From Dugong dugon (taxonomy: Eukaryota > Chordata > Mammalia > Sirenia > Dugongidae), in the NCBI GenBank assembly GCA_030035585.1, contig CM057473.1, positions 13,752,501 to 13,816,500 on the forward strand: a DNA stretch of 64,000 nt. The letters run 5' to 3'. Both the position numbers and the translations under genes were made by a program. Positions 24,902 through 35,878 of the stretch are shown piece by piece. The first letter of the stretch is position 1. Each line of letters starts with the position of its first letter. The notes beneath the pieces were generated by a model. The model worked only from the letters and a program-made list of their open reading frames with translations. It made no database searches and was not told where the DNA came from.

Positions 24902-25411
24902 GTTTTAATATACTTTTAATTCTATGAATTCTGTAAATTTAACAATAGTATTTCTTATTTTGAGGGCTTAGTATCCTATTTCTGATGATTGATAGTTGCA
25001 GAAATGTAAACATTTATTGTATAAGCTTTGCAGGAAAATATTTACCAACAGATGTTATGTCTACGTAGATGCCTCCCTATTTAATCAACATTTTATTAGT
25101 TACTGCCTTCAGTACATGTAATCTGTATATGGTAATATGTAATCTAGTGGTCAGAATAAGAGAATATACAAATAACTACAATAGGAGAGACCAAATATTA
25201 TTGAGTTCTAGGTTTTACACAAACAAGTTCCTTGTACTTCATAAAAGGAAATAACAAAAACATGAATGGGTATCAATGAATCACAGCTGAAAGATAAACT
25301 TTAAGATAGAAACTGAGAAATTGGCAAAGTTTGGGTATAAAAGTTTGAAAGAAAAAGCGTGGTAGAGAAGAAAAAAGAAGCAATCACTGATGAAAAATTT
25401 CATATAATTTA
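24902..25411. other. AT-rich DNA between repeats
   Basis: Nothing is recognised. The 61-residue frame at 25069 is unsupported. Confidence 0.35.
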
Positions 25412-25582
25412 AGAAGCCCCAGTGGCAGAATGGTTAAGTGTTTGACTACTGATCATATGATGAGGTTTGAATTCCCCCAGTGGCTCCTTTTCTTATAAAG
25501 ATTATAGCCTAGGAAATGTTGTCGGCAGTTCTATGCTGTCTTACAGGGTTGCTATGAGTCGGAACCACTTGACAGCACACAA
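25412..25582 (+). repeat. AfroSINE, diverged
   Basis: AGAAGCCCCAGTGGCAGAATG head and GGGTTGCTATGAGTCGGAAC 3' end, followed by CACTTGACAGCACACAA, close to the RTE-like tail. Confidence 0.85.
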
Positions 25583-25614
25583 TTAGAGCAGGCAAGGGAA
25601 ACTGAAACACCCGT

Positions 25615-26129
25615 TCTCTTACTCATCTAGTGCTGCTATAACAGAAATACCAGTGGATGGTTTTAGCAAACAGAAATGTATTCTCTCTCAGTTTAGGAGG
25701 ATAGAATCTGAATTCAGGGCGCCAGCTTCAGGGCAAGTCTTTCTCTGTCTGTTGGTTCAGGAGGAAGGTCCTTGTCATCAATCTTCTCCTGGACTGGGAG
25801 CTTCTCTGCACAGGAGCCCCGGGTCCAAACGACAAGCTATTCTGGCTCTTGTTCTTGGTGGTATGAGGTCCCCATGTATTTCTGCTTGCTTCGCTCTTTA
25901 TATCTCAAAAGAGATTGATTTAATACACAACCTAGTCTTACAGATTTAGTCATGCCTCATTAATGTAACTGCCACAAACCCCACCTTATTAACATCGTAG
26001 AGCTAGGATTTACAAGACATAGGAAAATCACATCAGACAACAAAATGGTGGACTATCACACAATAATGGGAATCATGGACTAGCTAAGTTGACACACATT
26101 TTTGGGGGGACACAATTCAATCCATAACG
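25615..26129 (-). mobile_element. MaLR solo LTR, long subfamily, antisense
   Basis: It reads antisense from TCTAGTGCTGCTATAACAG to ACACAATTCAATCCATAACG. The antisense TATA box is in CTTTATATCTCAAAAGAG at about 25896, and TTGACACACATTTTTGGGG marks the LTR start. The first base of the TG terminus is mutated, and no clear 5-bp target duplication can be seen. The 98-residue frame at 25653 lies inside it and is not a gene. Confidence 0.85.
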
Positions 26130-26228
26130 TGTACAGCTGAGAATAAAAGTGCAAAAGTCACAAAGCCATTTATTCTATAATGAAAAAAAAATATATAGCT
26201 ATAACTATATGCTTATATACTACACATC

Positions 26229-26346
26229 TATAAACTAGTCTATCTGATTTCTTTTCAATTATCATCAGGTTTATTCCACAAAAGGCAACTAATTCATATG
26301 AGAAAAATAAATGAGTTGGTGGGTTATTCTGCAGTAATTATTAGTA
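26229..26346 (+). repeat. Local direct repeat, copy 2
   Basis: Second copy of the unit at 24783-24901, about 1.45 kb downstream in the same orientation. Similarity fades at both ends. Confidence 0.7.
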
Positions 26347-26829
26347 AGACAGAATATGTAAATACAGAGTGGTGACTATTTATGCCAATAGAACCCTAAC
26401 TCATAACTTCTGCAACAACCAGTCCAGGAAGTCAAACGAAAACCTCTGTAGCTATTGCACCAGAACAGTGAGAATTTAGATAATGACTTCCAGCTTTCTT
26501 ATTTTTTACCCCTGCTTGCAACAATGCAGCAGCCAGGGAAAACCAAATATGCTCCCCAAACCAATTGCAGAAAATACTCACTTCTAATTAGCCCTCCTCT
26601 ATCTTACCCATGCCAACAACCTCCAACAAGAGTATCCTTGAAGTTCCTCCCACTCTTTTCTTTTCCTCTCTAAAGCTCTCGCAGTGCCTTGCCTGCATTT
26701 GAGTCTTTCACAAAGAAAAGTGGTGGTGGCTGACTCCCTTGCTATTGCAAACTCTGAATAAATAGAATGTCTTTGTTTTCATCTGGGTGTCCTTTGCTTA
26801 TTTCTATGCCTGCTAAAAACTTCAACCAT
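26347..26829 (+). other. Unclassified LTR-like stretch
   Basis: GTGGTGGCTGACTCCC is followed by CTCTGAATAAATAGAATG and TCATCTGGGTGTCCTTTG. This arrangement (signal AATAAA, then a T-rich stretch, then GGGTG) resembles the 3' part of a class I retroviral LTR. A second, more decayed copy seems to lie at 27220-27510, split by a SINE. No primer-binding site or gene is visible, so this is tentative. Confidence 0.35.
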
Positions 26830-27141
26830 GTTGTTGTTGTTAGGTCCTGTCAAGTCCGTTCCTACTCACAGTGACCCCATGTACAACAGAACGGAACACT
26901 GCCTGGTCCAGCGCCATCCTGACGATCATTGTTATGCTTCAGCCCATTGTTGCAGCCACTGTGTCAATCCATCTAGTTGAGGGTCTTCTTCTTTTTTGCT
27001 AACCCTCTACTTTGCCAAGCATGATGTACTTCTTCAGGAACTGATCCCTCTTGATAACATGTCAAAATATGTGAGACGTAGTCTTGCCATCCTTGCTTCT
27101 AAGGATTTTTCTGATTATACTTCTTCCAAGACAGATTTGTT
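26830..27141 (-). mobile_element. RTE LINE 3'-end fragment
   Basis: Antisense copy starting GTTGTTGTTGTTAGGTCCTG and ending CTTCCAAGACAGATTTGTTC. It is 5'-truncated at about 310 bp, mostly 3' UTR. Confidence 0.88.
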
Positions 27142-27290
27142 CCCACCATAGCATCCTTTTAAACCTTCTCTTATTCTCACTATGAAGCTTTCTCATCACT
27201 CTGCTTTCTGTGCAGTCTTGGAAATTACAAGCCATGGTGGCTGACGGACACCACTGCCGTAGCAGTCTCTGAATGAATAGCTCTTATCAC

Positions 27291-27449
27291 AGAGCACTGG
27301 TAGCATAGTGGTTAAGAACTTGGCTGCTAACCAAAAGGTCTACCAGTTTGAATCCACCAGGTGTTCCTTGGAAACCCCATGGGGCAGTTCTACTCTGTCC
27401 TATAAGGTTGCTATTAGTCAGAATCAACTTGATGGCAATGAGTTTTTTT
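27291..27449 (+). repeat. AfroSINE, short form
   Basis: AGCACTGGTAGCATAGTGG head, AGTTTGAATCCACCAGG B-box region, AGGTTGCTATTAGTCAGAAT 3' end and a T-rich tail. It lies within the second LTR-like stretch. Confidence 0.9.
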
Positions 27450-28755
27450 GTTTTTTGTTTTTTTTGTATTTGTCATCATTTGGGTGGTCTTTGGTTATTT
27501 TCACGGTTTTCCTGGAGCTTCCATTGTGACTAGGTCTTCATGCTCAGTGACAAGGACCCCTCCTTTGACCGGGTACCTTTGACCATGGAGGACTCTGGTG
27601 CCTTGATGCTCGCTAAGTGTAAAGTCCACACTGACATGATAAGTGTTTTTCAAGAAAACTTTACAGAAGGTCCACATTATTTTTGTCAGAGTTAACTTTA
27701 GAGATGTTTCATAAGTGGTCTGGGAGTTGTACAACCTGCTTTGTGATTTAACCCAAGCAGTTTGCTACGACTTCTGACTTCATGCTCTTAAATCTTACTC
27801 AATATTATCTTACTTTTTTTTCCACTTAATGAAGGAATTGCTTCTACAGTAAGCTAGACTGGAATTACTAGGTCTTCTCTTTAATTCCTAACTTTGTTCA
27901 CTGTTTTTTCTCATCAGAGATCATTAGAGATCTCCTAGTTCCTAAATGTATTCATATTTTTGCAACCACAATATTTACTAGAGCTGTCTGAAGCACTTTA
28001 CACTAATAGATACACCCACCCTTGCTCTTCCTGGACAATCACTGTTGGACACTATTTTGTATGTGCCTTTTTCTCTTTTCTTTTCTTTTTTTTTTTTTAG
28101 TAAAGTCTGTTTATTCCACTGACTTTCATACAATGAGGGATCATATCTGCTTTGCTTTCTACCATATCCGCAGATTCTGGAAGGCTATGTGATTCTTAGT
28201 ATTCACTAAATGAATATTTTCTGAACAAATGAATAAATGAATGAATCGTGTTCATGCTTGTATCTTAAACTAATTTTTTTTCTTTTCCTCAAACTCAGAT
28301 CTGCTTTCTTACTGTACTGTGTGTCTTGGAGAATGGAATTCACATTCAGCCAGTTATTCCAGTCAAAAAAAATTAAGGCATCTTAGAATTCTTCATTTCT
28401 ACCCACATTAATAAATCATCAAATATTTTGTTTTCTATTTTTAAATTGATTATGGAATTTTTCTTCTCTTCTACAAACCCATTACCAGATTCTCCTTTCT
28501 TCCTGAAGCTATCTTTTCCTCAACTGATTAGTATCTGGCCTCAAGACCTACCAGAATAATCTTTATACCTAATTATGTGCATAATTGAGATGCCATATAA
28601 GATCTTCTTGAGATATGTCTTCTAATCCAAGTTGTTTGGTTTATCAGTGTATTTGATTGCTATTAGACATACGCAAATGTATGAAAACAATTGAATGTCA
28701 AGGATCCATTTGTAGATTATACATAGTGAGTGATTCTAGTATCTATTATAGATTA
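27450..28755. other. No gene; decayed LTR-like start and L2 relic
   Basis: 27450-27510 (CATCATTTGGGTGGTCTTTG) may continue the LTR-like copy interrupted by the SINE. A poly(T) run lies at 28088-28100 and an L2 relic at 28130-28250. The 77-residue frame at 27501-27734 (minus) has no recognisable domain. Confidence 0.4.
28130..28250 (+). repeat. L2 LINE 3'-end relic
   Basis: GAGGGATCATATCTGCTTTG, ACCATATCC and the tail TGAACAAATGAATAAATGAA with ATGAATGA repeats, as in L2 3' ends. Confidence 0.55.
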
Positions 28756-28958
28756 GGGGTTCCTGTGTGGTGCAAACAATTTACACTTAACAGATAACCT
28801 AAAGTTGGTCATTCGAACCCACCCATAAGCACCGTGGAAGAACGGACAGATGGTCTGCTATCCTAAAGATTACAGCCAAGAAAATCCTATGGAGCAGTTC
28901 TACTCTGTAACAATGGGGTGTCCATGAGTTAGAATTAACTCAAAGTCAAGGGGTTTTA
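28756..28958 (+). repeat. AfroSINE, long or third type, diverged
   Basis: GGGGTTCCTGTGTGGTGCAA head, CATTCGAACCCACCCATAAG, a middle with GGTCTGCTATCCTAAAGATT, and the 3' end GGTGTCCATGAGTTAGAATT. Confidence 0.85.
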
Positions 28959-29394
28959 TTATGTTCATGGTATATTCAGTAATCATTGGCTGATAATTCT
29001 GTTACCTACAATTTCCATGACTGATATCACTTATTTTATGGAAATTGCAATGGAACTTGTTCTACTACTTTAATGTAAACAATTGAGGTCTCAGAACTAT
29101 CTTGATAGATGTTTCAGGCAGAAAGTATGCAGAATGAGTATAAATGCACTTATTTTATAACAGAAATTTGATGCTAGGATACTTTTAAATATGGATGCAT
29201 TTTCCTGCCAATAGAAATCAAGCGACCCTTGTAGTGATTACAAAGCATCCTGCATCTTTGATTTTAAAAATAACTCAATTGTCACGTTAGAACATATATT
29301 ACTGATCAGCTTGTTTGACTATACTAACTTTCACATCATATTTAAATGTCAAAAATATTATATATAATATGTTGTATAAAATATCTTTTGTTCT

Positions 29395-30263
29395 TCTAGC
29401 TCAATTGGCATGACACAGCTTATAAAGACAATGCTTTACATTCCACCTTGGTGAGTAGTGTCTGGGGTCTTAAAAGCCTGTGAGCAGCCATCTAAGATAC
29501 TCCACTGGTCTCATCCCTTCCGGAGCAAGGGAGAATGAAGAGAACAGGATACAAGGAAAAGATTAGTCCAAAGGACTAATGGTCCACAGCTACCAAGGCG
29601 TCCACCAGGTTGAGTCCAGTACAGCTAGATGGTGCCCGGCTACCACCACTGACTGCTCTGACCAGGATCACAACAGAGGGTTCTGGACAGAGCTGGAGAA
29701 GGATGTAGAACATAATTCTAACTCACAAAAAAAAGACCAGATTTACTGGCCTAAAGGAGACTGGAGAAACCTCGAGAGTATGGCCCCCAGACACCCTTTT
29801 AGCTCAGTGGTGAAGTTACCTCCGAGGTTCACTGTTCAGCCTGGGAGTGGACAGTCCCATAAAACCAAATGAGACTAACGAGGTACAGGAGTCCAGTGAC
29901 AAGGGCCAGAAGGCAGAAGGGGACAAGGAAGCTGGTGATAGGGAACCCAGGGTTGAGTAAGGATATTGTTGATGTGTTGTGAGATTGTTAACCATTGTCA
30001 TAGGGCAACATGTGTAGTAACTGTTAAATGAGAAACTATTTTGTTCTGTAAGCCTTCATCTTGAGTGAGAATAACAGCACAATTGGAAGAGCGTAGTCAA
30101 TGTCACCGAACCGTGTATGTAGAAATTTTTGAAATGGTGTATCTTTGGCTATGTGTATTTTCACCAGAAAGAAAAAAAATGTTGAGAATTTAGAGGGTTA
30201 ATATGTTGTGGGGTTGTTAACCAACGTCATAAAACAACATGTGTACTACCGTTAAAAAATAAA
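29395..30263 (+). mobile_element. Afrotherian L1 3' UTR insertion, double terminus
   Basis: About 870 bp of L1 3' UTR from TCTAGCTCAATTGGCATGAC to a GTTAAAAAATAAAAA tail. It is flanked by AAAATATCTTTTGTTCT (29378-29394) and the near-identical AAAATATCTTTTTTTGTTCT (30264-30283). The terminal unit around GTTGTTAACC occurs twice, at about 29967-30060 and 30182-30256, separated by a spacer that includes CACCGAACCGTGTATGTAG. The frames at 29579 and 29816 are 3' UTR artefacts. Confidence 0.92.
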
Positions 30264-30283
30264 AAAATATCTTTTTTTGTTCT

Positions 30284-30983
30284 CTCCATTCCAAAATCAT
30301 TTTCACTGATATTTTACCTCATTCAAAGCCTTTAGCCAAATTTTGCTTTTACTATCACCTGTGTATCTTTGCTTTCAGACACTGCAGTTAAGCCAATGAT
30401 GCTTGCTTTGTCAGCATCACTCTTCAATGCGGGGAAAAAAAAATCTAATAAGGCATGAAGTTCTTAATTCTGCATAATTGCTGATTCTAATTATATTGTG
30501 TGATCTTATTTCTCCAATTAAAAAAAAATACAGGATTAAGCCTACTGGCTTTGCTGCCCCAATTGCATTCAACCCCTTAGTGATAAAGAAGCCCCATTTT
30601 CTTCTGGAGAACTAACTCATTTCCCTCTTATTTCATATAAAGTGGTGAAACTGTCTGTGGTTACAAATGCATGTAATCTAGATTTAAGATCATCAGTGCG
30701 GCATTACAAAATAAATGTTATAATAACATTTAAAATATCCCATATAGCACATGCTCTGAGTATAATTGGTACATGTAAAATAATATGTTGATAAAGGAAT
30801 CACTCTTGTTAACTCAAAAAAGGATGCTTAAAGGATTTAAAAACATAGTAAAATATAACTAATTGGTTGTTTAGTCTGTGATAGTAATCTAAGAATAGTA
30901 GTTGACTGTACGAAGTGTAGCTGTTGATCATTTCATGTATGTGTTACATAGTATTTTCCTGGGTGCTCTAAACAAACAACAAC
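30284..30983. other. AT-rich DNA, nothing recognised
   Basis: No coding frame or repeat is recognised between the L1 and the next SINE. Confidence 0.35.
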
Positions 30984-31148
30984 AAAAAAAACAGGCTTAT
31001 TGCTGTCCAGTTGGTTGCAACCCATAGCAAACCCTATCAAATAGAGTAAGGCTGCCCCCTAGGGTTTCCAAGGAGTGGGTTGGTAGATTCAAACTGCTGG
31101 CCTTTTGATTAGCAACTGAATGCTTAACTAGTGTGCCAGCAGGGTTCA
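30984..31148 (-). repeat. AfroSINE, short form, antisense
   Basis: Antisense copy from ACAGGCTTATTGCTGTCCAG to GTGTGCCAGCAGGGTTC, with an A-rich start (ACAACAACAAAAAAAA). Confidence 0.85.
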
Positions 31149-31151
31149 GAA

Positions 31152-31212
31152 CCACAAAAATACCTAAATATCTTCACTTTTGACTAATACAAATGTTACT
31201 GCTTTTTTTTCT
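31152..31212 (+). repeat. Short local direct repeat, copy 1
   Basis: CCACAAAAATACCTAAATAT with the following TCTTCACTTTTGACTAATAC recurs at 32984-33043 with a few changes. It begins immediately after the SINE and ends at a poly(T) run. Confidence 0.65.
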
Positions 31213-31636
31213 TTTTTTCATAAATTAACTTATTAATAAACTTTGTGATTAGTTATTTCTTATAGACTCCTGATATTCTCAGGTGAACAAGAATGGAGAG
31301 AGTGTACTCACTATATTAATTCATATAACTGTATTACTAGAGAAATTAACATAAAATTTATAAATTTTAACACCTTGTTTGAAAGTTGGACATAATCATT
31401 GTCCCATAGTACATTCTTCACTTTTCTGAGTCACTGTTCAAATGTTGAGAGCAACCATTGTAAAACTTTCTCTTTATGGGAATGTTTTATCACATAGTTG
31501 TACTTTTTGTTTGTTTTGTTTTGTTTTTTACAAGATCTACATTAGAAGTTCATGAAAATACAGTCCCTGGCTTACTCTCCTTAGCTCAGTAATTGCCCTT
31601 GTACATATCTACACAAATAATAACAAAGAATATTTA

Positions 31637-32163
31637 TTTATTTATTCTTTTTTTTAATTGTACTGTAGATGAAGGTTTACAGAACAAATAGTTTCTCATT
31701 AAACAGTACACATATTATTTTATGACAATGGTTAACAACCCCGTGACATGTCAACATTGTCCCTTCTCAACCTTGAGTTCCCTATTACCAGCTTTCCTGT
31801 CCCCTCCTGCCTTCTAGTCCTTGTTCCTGGACTGTTGTGCCCCATTAGTCTCATTTTGTTTTATGGGGCTGTCTAATCTTTGGCCGAACAGTCAGCCTCG
31901 GGAGTGACTTCATTACTGAGCTAAAAGGGTGTCCGGGGGCCATACTCTAGGGGTTTCTCCAGTCTCTGTCAGGTCAGTAAGTCTGGCCTTTTTTTGTGAG
32001 TTAGAATTTTGTTCTACTTTTTTCTCCAGCTCTGTCTGAGACCCTCTGTTGTGATCCCTGTCAGAGCAGTCAGTGGTGGTAGCTGGACACCATCTAGTTG
32101 TTCTGGACTCAGTCTGGTGGAGGCCATGGTAATTGTGGTCTGTTAGTCCTTTGGCTAATCTTT
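31637..32163 (-). mobile_element. Afrotherian L1 3' UTR insertion, antisense, single terminus
   Basis: Antisense copy from the poly(T) start through GATGAAGGTTTACAGAACAA to TTAGTCCTTTGGCTAATC. It is flanked by TAACAAAGAATATTTA (31621-31636) and TAACAAGGACTATTTA (32164-32179), a 16-bp duplication with two differences. It carries one terminal unit only. Confidence 0.9.
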
Positions 32164-32179
32164 TAACAAGGACTATTTA

Positions 32180-32983
32180 AATCCTTGAATTTAGAAGTGC
32201 ATGTCTGAAGTTTCTGAGTGATTTTCTGTTCATAAATTATCACTCAGAATTTTTAGGAATTACTTAAAATTCATTAATGAACTATGATATCATACTTCCA
32301 CGAGCTTCCTTTGAGCATTGTCAATATTTCTTATATTATGCATATACATTTAACCTGCAGAGATAAGCTTTGTAATTTTCTATTGTAAATGTTTTGATGG
32401 TTGACCTGTGGTCTTAAGGTATTAACTTTCAGTTAGGCAAACAGTAAAAGGATTACCTCCAATATCCCAAGTAGCTAATGGAGTATCCAGATGTTAAGTA
32501 TGTCATCATTTCCCCCTTTGTTCTGCATTCACATTGCTTTTTAAACAGGCGGCTCTTGAGTACTATGTAATAGTAGAAAACAGAGTGCAGAATTTATCCA
32601 TGTATTTCTACTTTTCAAATATAAACCACAGAATACACGAATAATCACCAAATGACCATTTTAGGATTGTTCATTCATTTATTTTTTATTCATAGAACTT
32701 GGATTTACATCCAGCAAATAACAAAATCTGTATTCATTGATTGTTATTAATGTGTTCATTATTATATTAATTATATATGTATGTACATATATATATAATT
32801 AAAATCATGCGACTAGTATAAAAAATAAGAAATGTTGACAGGTAATGATTTACACTAACCAGAAATAACTTTGTTAGAATATAAATAATAATCAGTCAAG
32901 GCCACTTCGTGAATGTAGTGGAATAAGACATAGGTAAATCCAATCCATGATAATGCATTTAAAAAGGCACAAGGAAACTCGAG
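32180..32983. other. AT-rich DNA
   Basis: No gene. A TA-rich low-complexity stretch lies at 32768-32803. Confidence 0.4.
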
Positions 32984-33043
32984 AGCCACAAAAAATACCT
33001 AAATATCTTCATTTTGACTAATATAAATGCTACTGACTTTTTT
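32984..33043 (+). repeat. Short local direct repeat, copy 2
   Basis: Second copy of 31152-31212, about 1.83 kb away in the same orientation, again ending in a T-rich run. Confidence 0.65.
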
Positions 33044-33127
33044 TTAATGCAAACTCTGTTTTGAATTTAGTGTTTCCACTTCCTAGATTAAAAAAAGAAG
33101 AAGAAAACAAAGCTTCTCAATTGCCTA

Positions 33128-33185
33128 AAAACCAAAAACCAAAACCTGTTGCCACTGAGTTGATTCCAACTTATAGTGATCCAAT
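33128..33185 (-). repeat. AfroSINE 3'-end fragment, antisense
   Basis: AAAAACCAAAACCTGTTGCC then ATTCCAACTTATAGTGATCC. It is severely 5'-truncated. Confidence 0.8.
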
Positions 33186-34503
33186 CACCAATTGCCACTT
33201 AATCCTTCTTAGCATCTAATGGTAAATTGCCTTCCACTTCTATATACTCTTATTAAAATCAGCTACCACAGATCAGTCCAATAATAAAACCCTTCTAACT
33301 TTCTAACATGATGGCTGTTCTTTCTCTGGCATATCGTCTTCTTTGCTATAAGCTGAAAAATGCAATTTGTTTTACTGCAGATGTGTTGACTAACAAAAGG
33401 CATTAATAAACATGGAAGGTTCAATGTGGTCTGGCTGAGACCCTCATTTCTAGGGATGAAGACCCTTGACTTGATATAGTGTACACATCTGAGACTTCCT
33501 GAGTGTACACGTATTGTAAACCACACTGCCGTGGACAATAAGGTCAACACTGGCTTCATGGACATGTGACCTTTGCAATTGCACAGGTCTCCGTGCTCAG
33601 AAAGACCCTGCTGTTAAAAGGAATATGGTTTAATGCTCTGCAGTTGCCATCTTGAACTTAATTATCTTACCGGAATGTGTGTTTTGTAAGTGAAATCTGA
33701 TGGGACAATGGAGCATGCATATAAGCAGAGAAAGTACGTACAATATGCATGCCAATATTACTTTCTACCCCACTAATATACGACATTTATGAAACCCCAT
33801 AAGCATAAAATTCCAGTAGATCCATAAGATGAAAATTCGACAATTAAAAGGTAATACTAAAGGAAGTGTATTACTTCTGAGACTAAATGCAGCTGCTGTC
33901 AGCTTCTAGAGTTCAAGCTTTCTTTTCAAAGAGTAAGTTTTTCTAAACACAGATAGAAGACAATGACATTCTAAGAAGCAGTCTAAGAAATAAACTAAGA
34001 ACCCTATCATAACCTTTCTTTCTCATACTACTCCTGTGTATTAGCCAGCCATTTATGCCGAAAAGATGACATAAAATGAAAGGAAAGAATACGGCAACAC
34101 ATAGTTTCCTTACTCATTGTTACCAGAGTAGAGAGTGTTGCTATGTGAGAATAAGCACCTATCAATAAGTGAAGTAAAGAACAGTTGATTTCGTTTTATG
34201 AAGCAGTTCCACTTTTGTGGTAAGATCGTATGCATCTCCTAGCTATGAAATATGAATTGTGCAATTTTGGTGGTTCTGACTACAAGCTAAATGATCTAAT
34301 ATTAACATCAAAAACTGTCATTGCACAATGTAAAGATGGGCTGTAAAATCCATGCTAACAATTTGAAAAATTTATATACTTAAAATTACTTTAAGTAGCA
34401 AATAAAAAAGCATCAGAAAAAATCCGGAGATGGAATCTTGTATTTTAGTAGGTTTAACAGCATTTTCTTCTTAATTTTTTAACAAAGAGCTCTGTGTTTT
34501 CAT
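33186..34503. other. No gene; possible ancient mammalian repeat at 33547-33665
   Basis: The segment with CTGGCTTCATGGACATGTGA, TTGCACAGGTCTCCGTGCTC and GGTTTAATGCTCTGCAGTTG resembles a widespread mammalian interspersed repeat whose name I cannot give with confidence. The overlapping 100-residue minus-strand frame (33263-33565) shows no domain and is probably chance. Confidence 0.4.
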
Positions 34504-34664
34504 TCTGTACTAAACCTGTTCCCGTCTAGTCGATTCCGACTCATAGAGACTCTAAAGGACACAGTAGCTCTGCCCCATAGCGTTTCCAAGGAGTGGCTGG
34601 TGGATTCTTACCGCTGACCATTGGATCAGCAACCCGACTCTTAACCACTGCACCACCATTCTGT
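34504..34664 (-). repeat. AfroSINE, short form, antisense
   Basis: From AAACCTGTTCCCGTCTAGTC to CTTAACCACTGCACCACC. Both the 3' end and the tRNA-like head are clear. Confidence 0.9.
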
Positions 34665-35262
34665 ATTAGGCCTTGCAAATTACGTAGTTATCCCTGAATA
34701 AGGTAAATTTTTTGCTGAATCTGAGGTCTGGATATTCCATGGAATCCATCAATACTAAGTGTATGCTTGACTCCTATAACTTTGAATTCTGATGGTTTTA
34801 TTATTCTTTGATCAAATCTAGCCATTTAATACACCATTTCTATTGTCTATTTGCTTATTCAGTGCTGTATATACTCCTAGAGACCCTGCAGGAATCTGTG
34901 TATGTTCAGTGTGTTAAATTTCTATCTGTAAGAGGAAAATCCATAGGGAAGAAAAGAGCGTAGGCTCACTGACTGGATGGGATCTTCTCAGTCTATGCCT
35001 GGATTCCCTCTGAGTCATCATGTGTGTGTACTGCAGGTTTTTGTAGTATAATTTCAATAAATATACTTATCCGTCTAGTTGGTATAATTAAACTGGAACA
35101 CTTTGGAATTGCAGTCTTCACTTTGAAGAATTTACATATGAACAAATGAATAAGATTATTTACTTGAAAGCTAACTTAGAAGAAAAAGGATACACAATCT
35201 TAAATGCATTTTTTTTTTTTTTTGGTATACTGAGACTTCCTAAAACAGAATAATAATTTATC
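34665..35262. other. No gene recognised
   Basis: AT-rich DNA. A (T)n run lies at 35211-35224 just before the next SINE. Confidence 0.35.
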
Positions 35263-35418
35263 ATTCGTGATTAAGAGCTTGACTGCTAACAAAAAGCTCA
35301 GCAGTTTGAAGCCACCAGCTGCTTCTCGGAAACCCTATGGGACAGTTCTACTCTGTCCTGTAGGGTCTCTGTGAGTCCGAATCGACTTGAAGTCCGTGGG
35401 TTTGGTTTGGTTTGGTAC
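35263..35418 (+). repeat. AfroSINE, short form
   Basis: GTGATTAAGAGCTTGACTGC, AGCAGTTTGAAGCCACC, GGGTCTCTGTGAGTCCGAAT and a GGTTTGGTTTGG tail. Confidence 0.9.
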
Positions 35419-35655
35419 CATAGCTCCCAGATCTTAGGGTGAACAGATTAGAAAATAAAACAAAAGTAAAAAACAAACAAACAAAAACAACTCTCATGTG
35501 GACATTTCCTGATTTGTCTAGGTAAAGCAGAGCTAATTTTAACACTGAAACATCACTTTCTTTTGTTTCCATACCTTTGGAATAACATATTTTTAACCAT
35601 ATTCTCCTCATGAAGAAATAGATATATTTAATGCTGGTTATAGTGACTCGTGGGG

Positions 35656-35868
35656 AGAAGCCCTGGTGGAACAGTGATTAAAGCCCTCAGCTGCCAACCA
35701 AAATGTTGGTGGTTGTAACCCACCAGTCCCTCTATGGGGGGAAATGTGGCAGTCTGCTTCCATAAAGATTTACAGCCTTGGAAACCCTATGGGGCAGTTC
35801 TACTCTGTGGTCCAGGTTCACTGTTAGATGGAATCGACCAATGGCAGCGGTTTTGTTTTTGTTTTTGG
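35656..35868 (+). repeat. AfroSINE, long form, with target-site duplication
   Basis: GAGAAGCCCTGGTGGAACAG to GGCAGCGGTTTTG with the middle segment GGGGAAATGTGGCAGTC. It is flanked by TATAGTGACT at 35639-35648 and 35869-35878. The minus-strand 96-residue frame over it is not a gene. Confidence 0.92.
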
Positions 35869-35878
35869 TATAGTGACT

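Noticed and set aside
25653..25949. 98-residue open frame
   Set aside because: It is wholly inside an antisense MaLR solo LTR.
33263..33565. 100-residue minus-strand frame
   Set aside because: No domain, no neighbours of coding character, and it ends near an ancient repeat. Length is within chance for this base composition.
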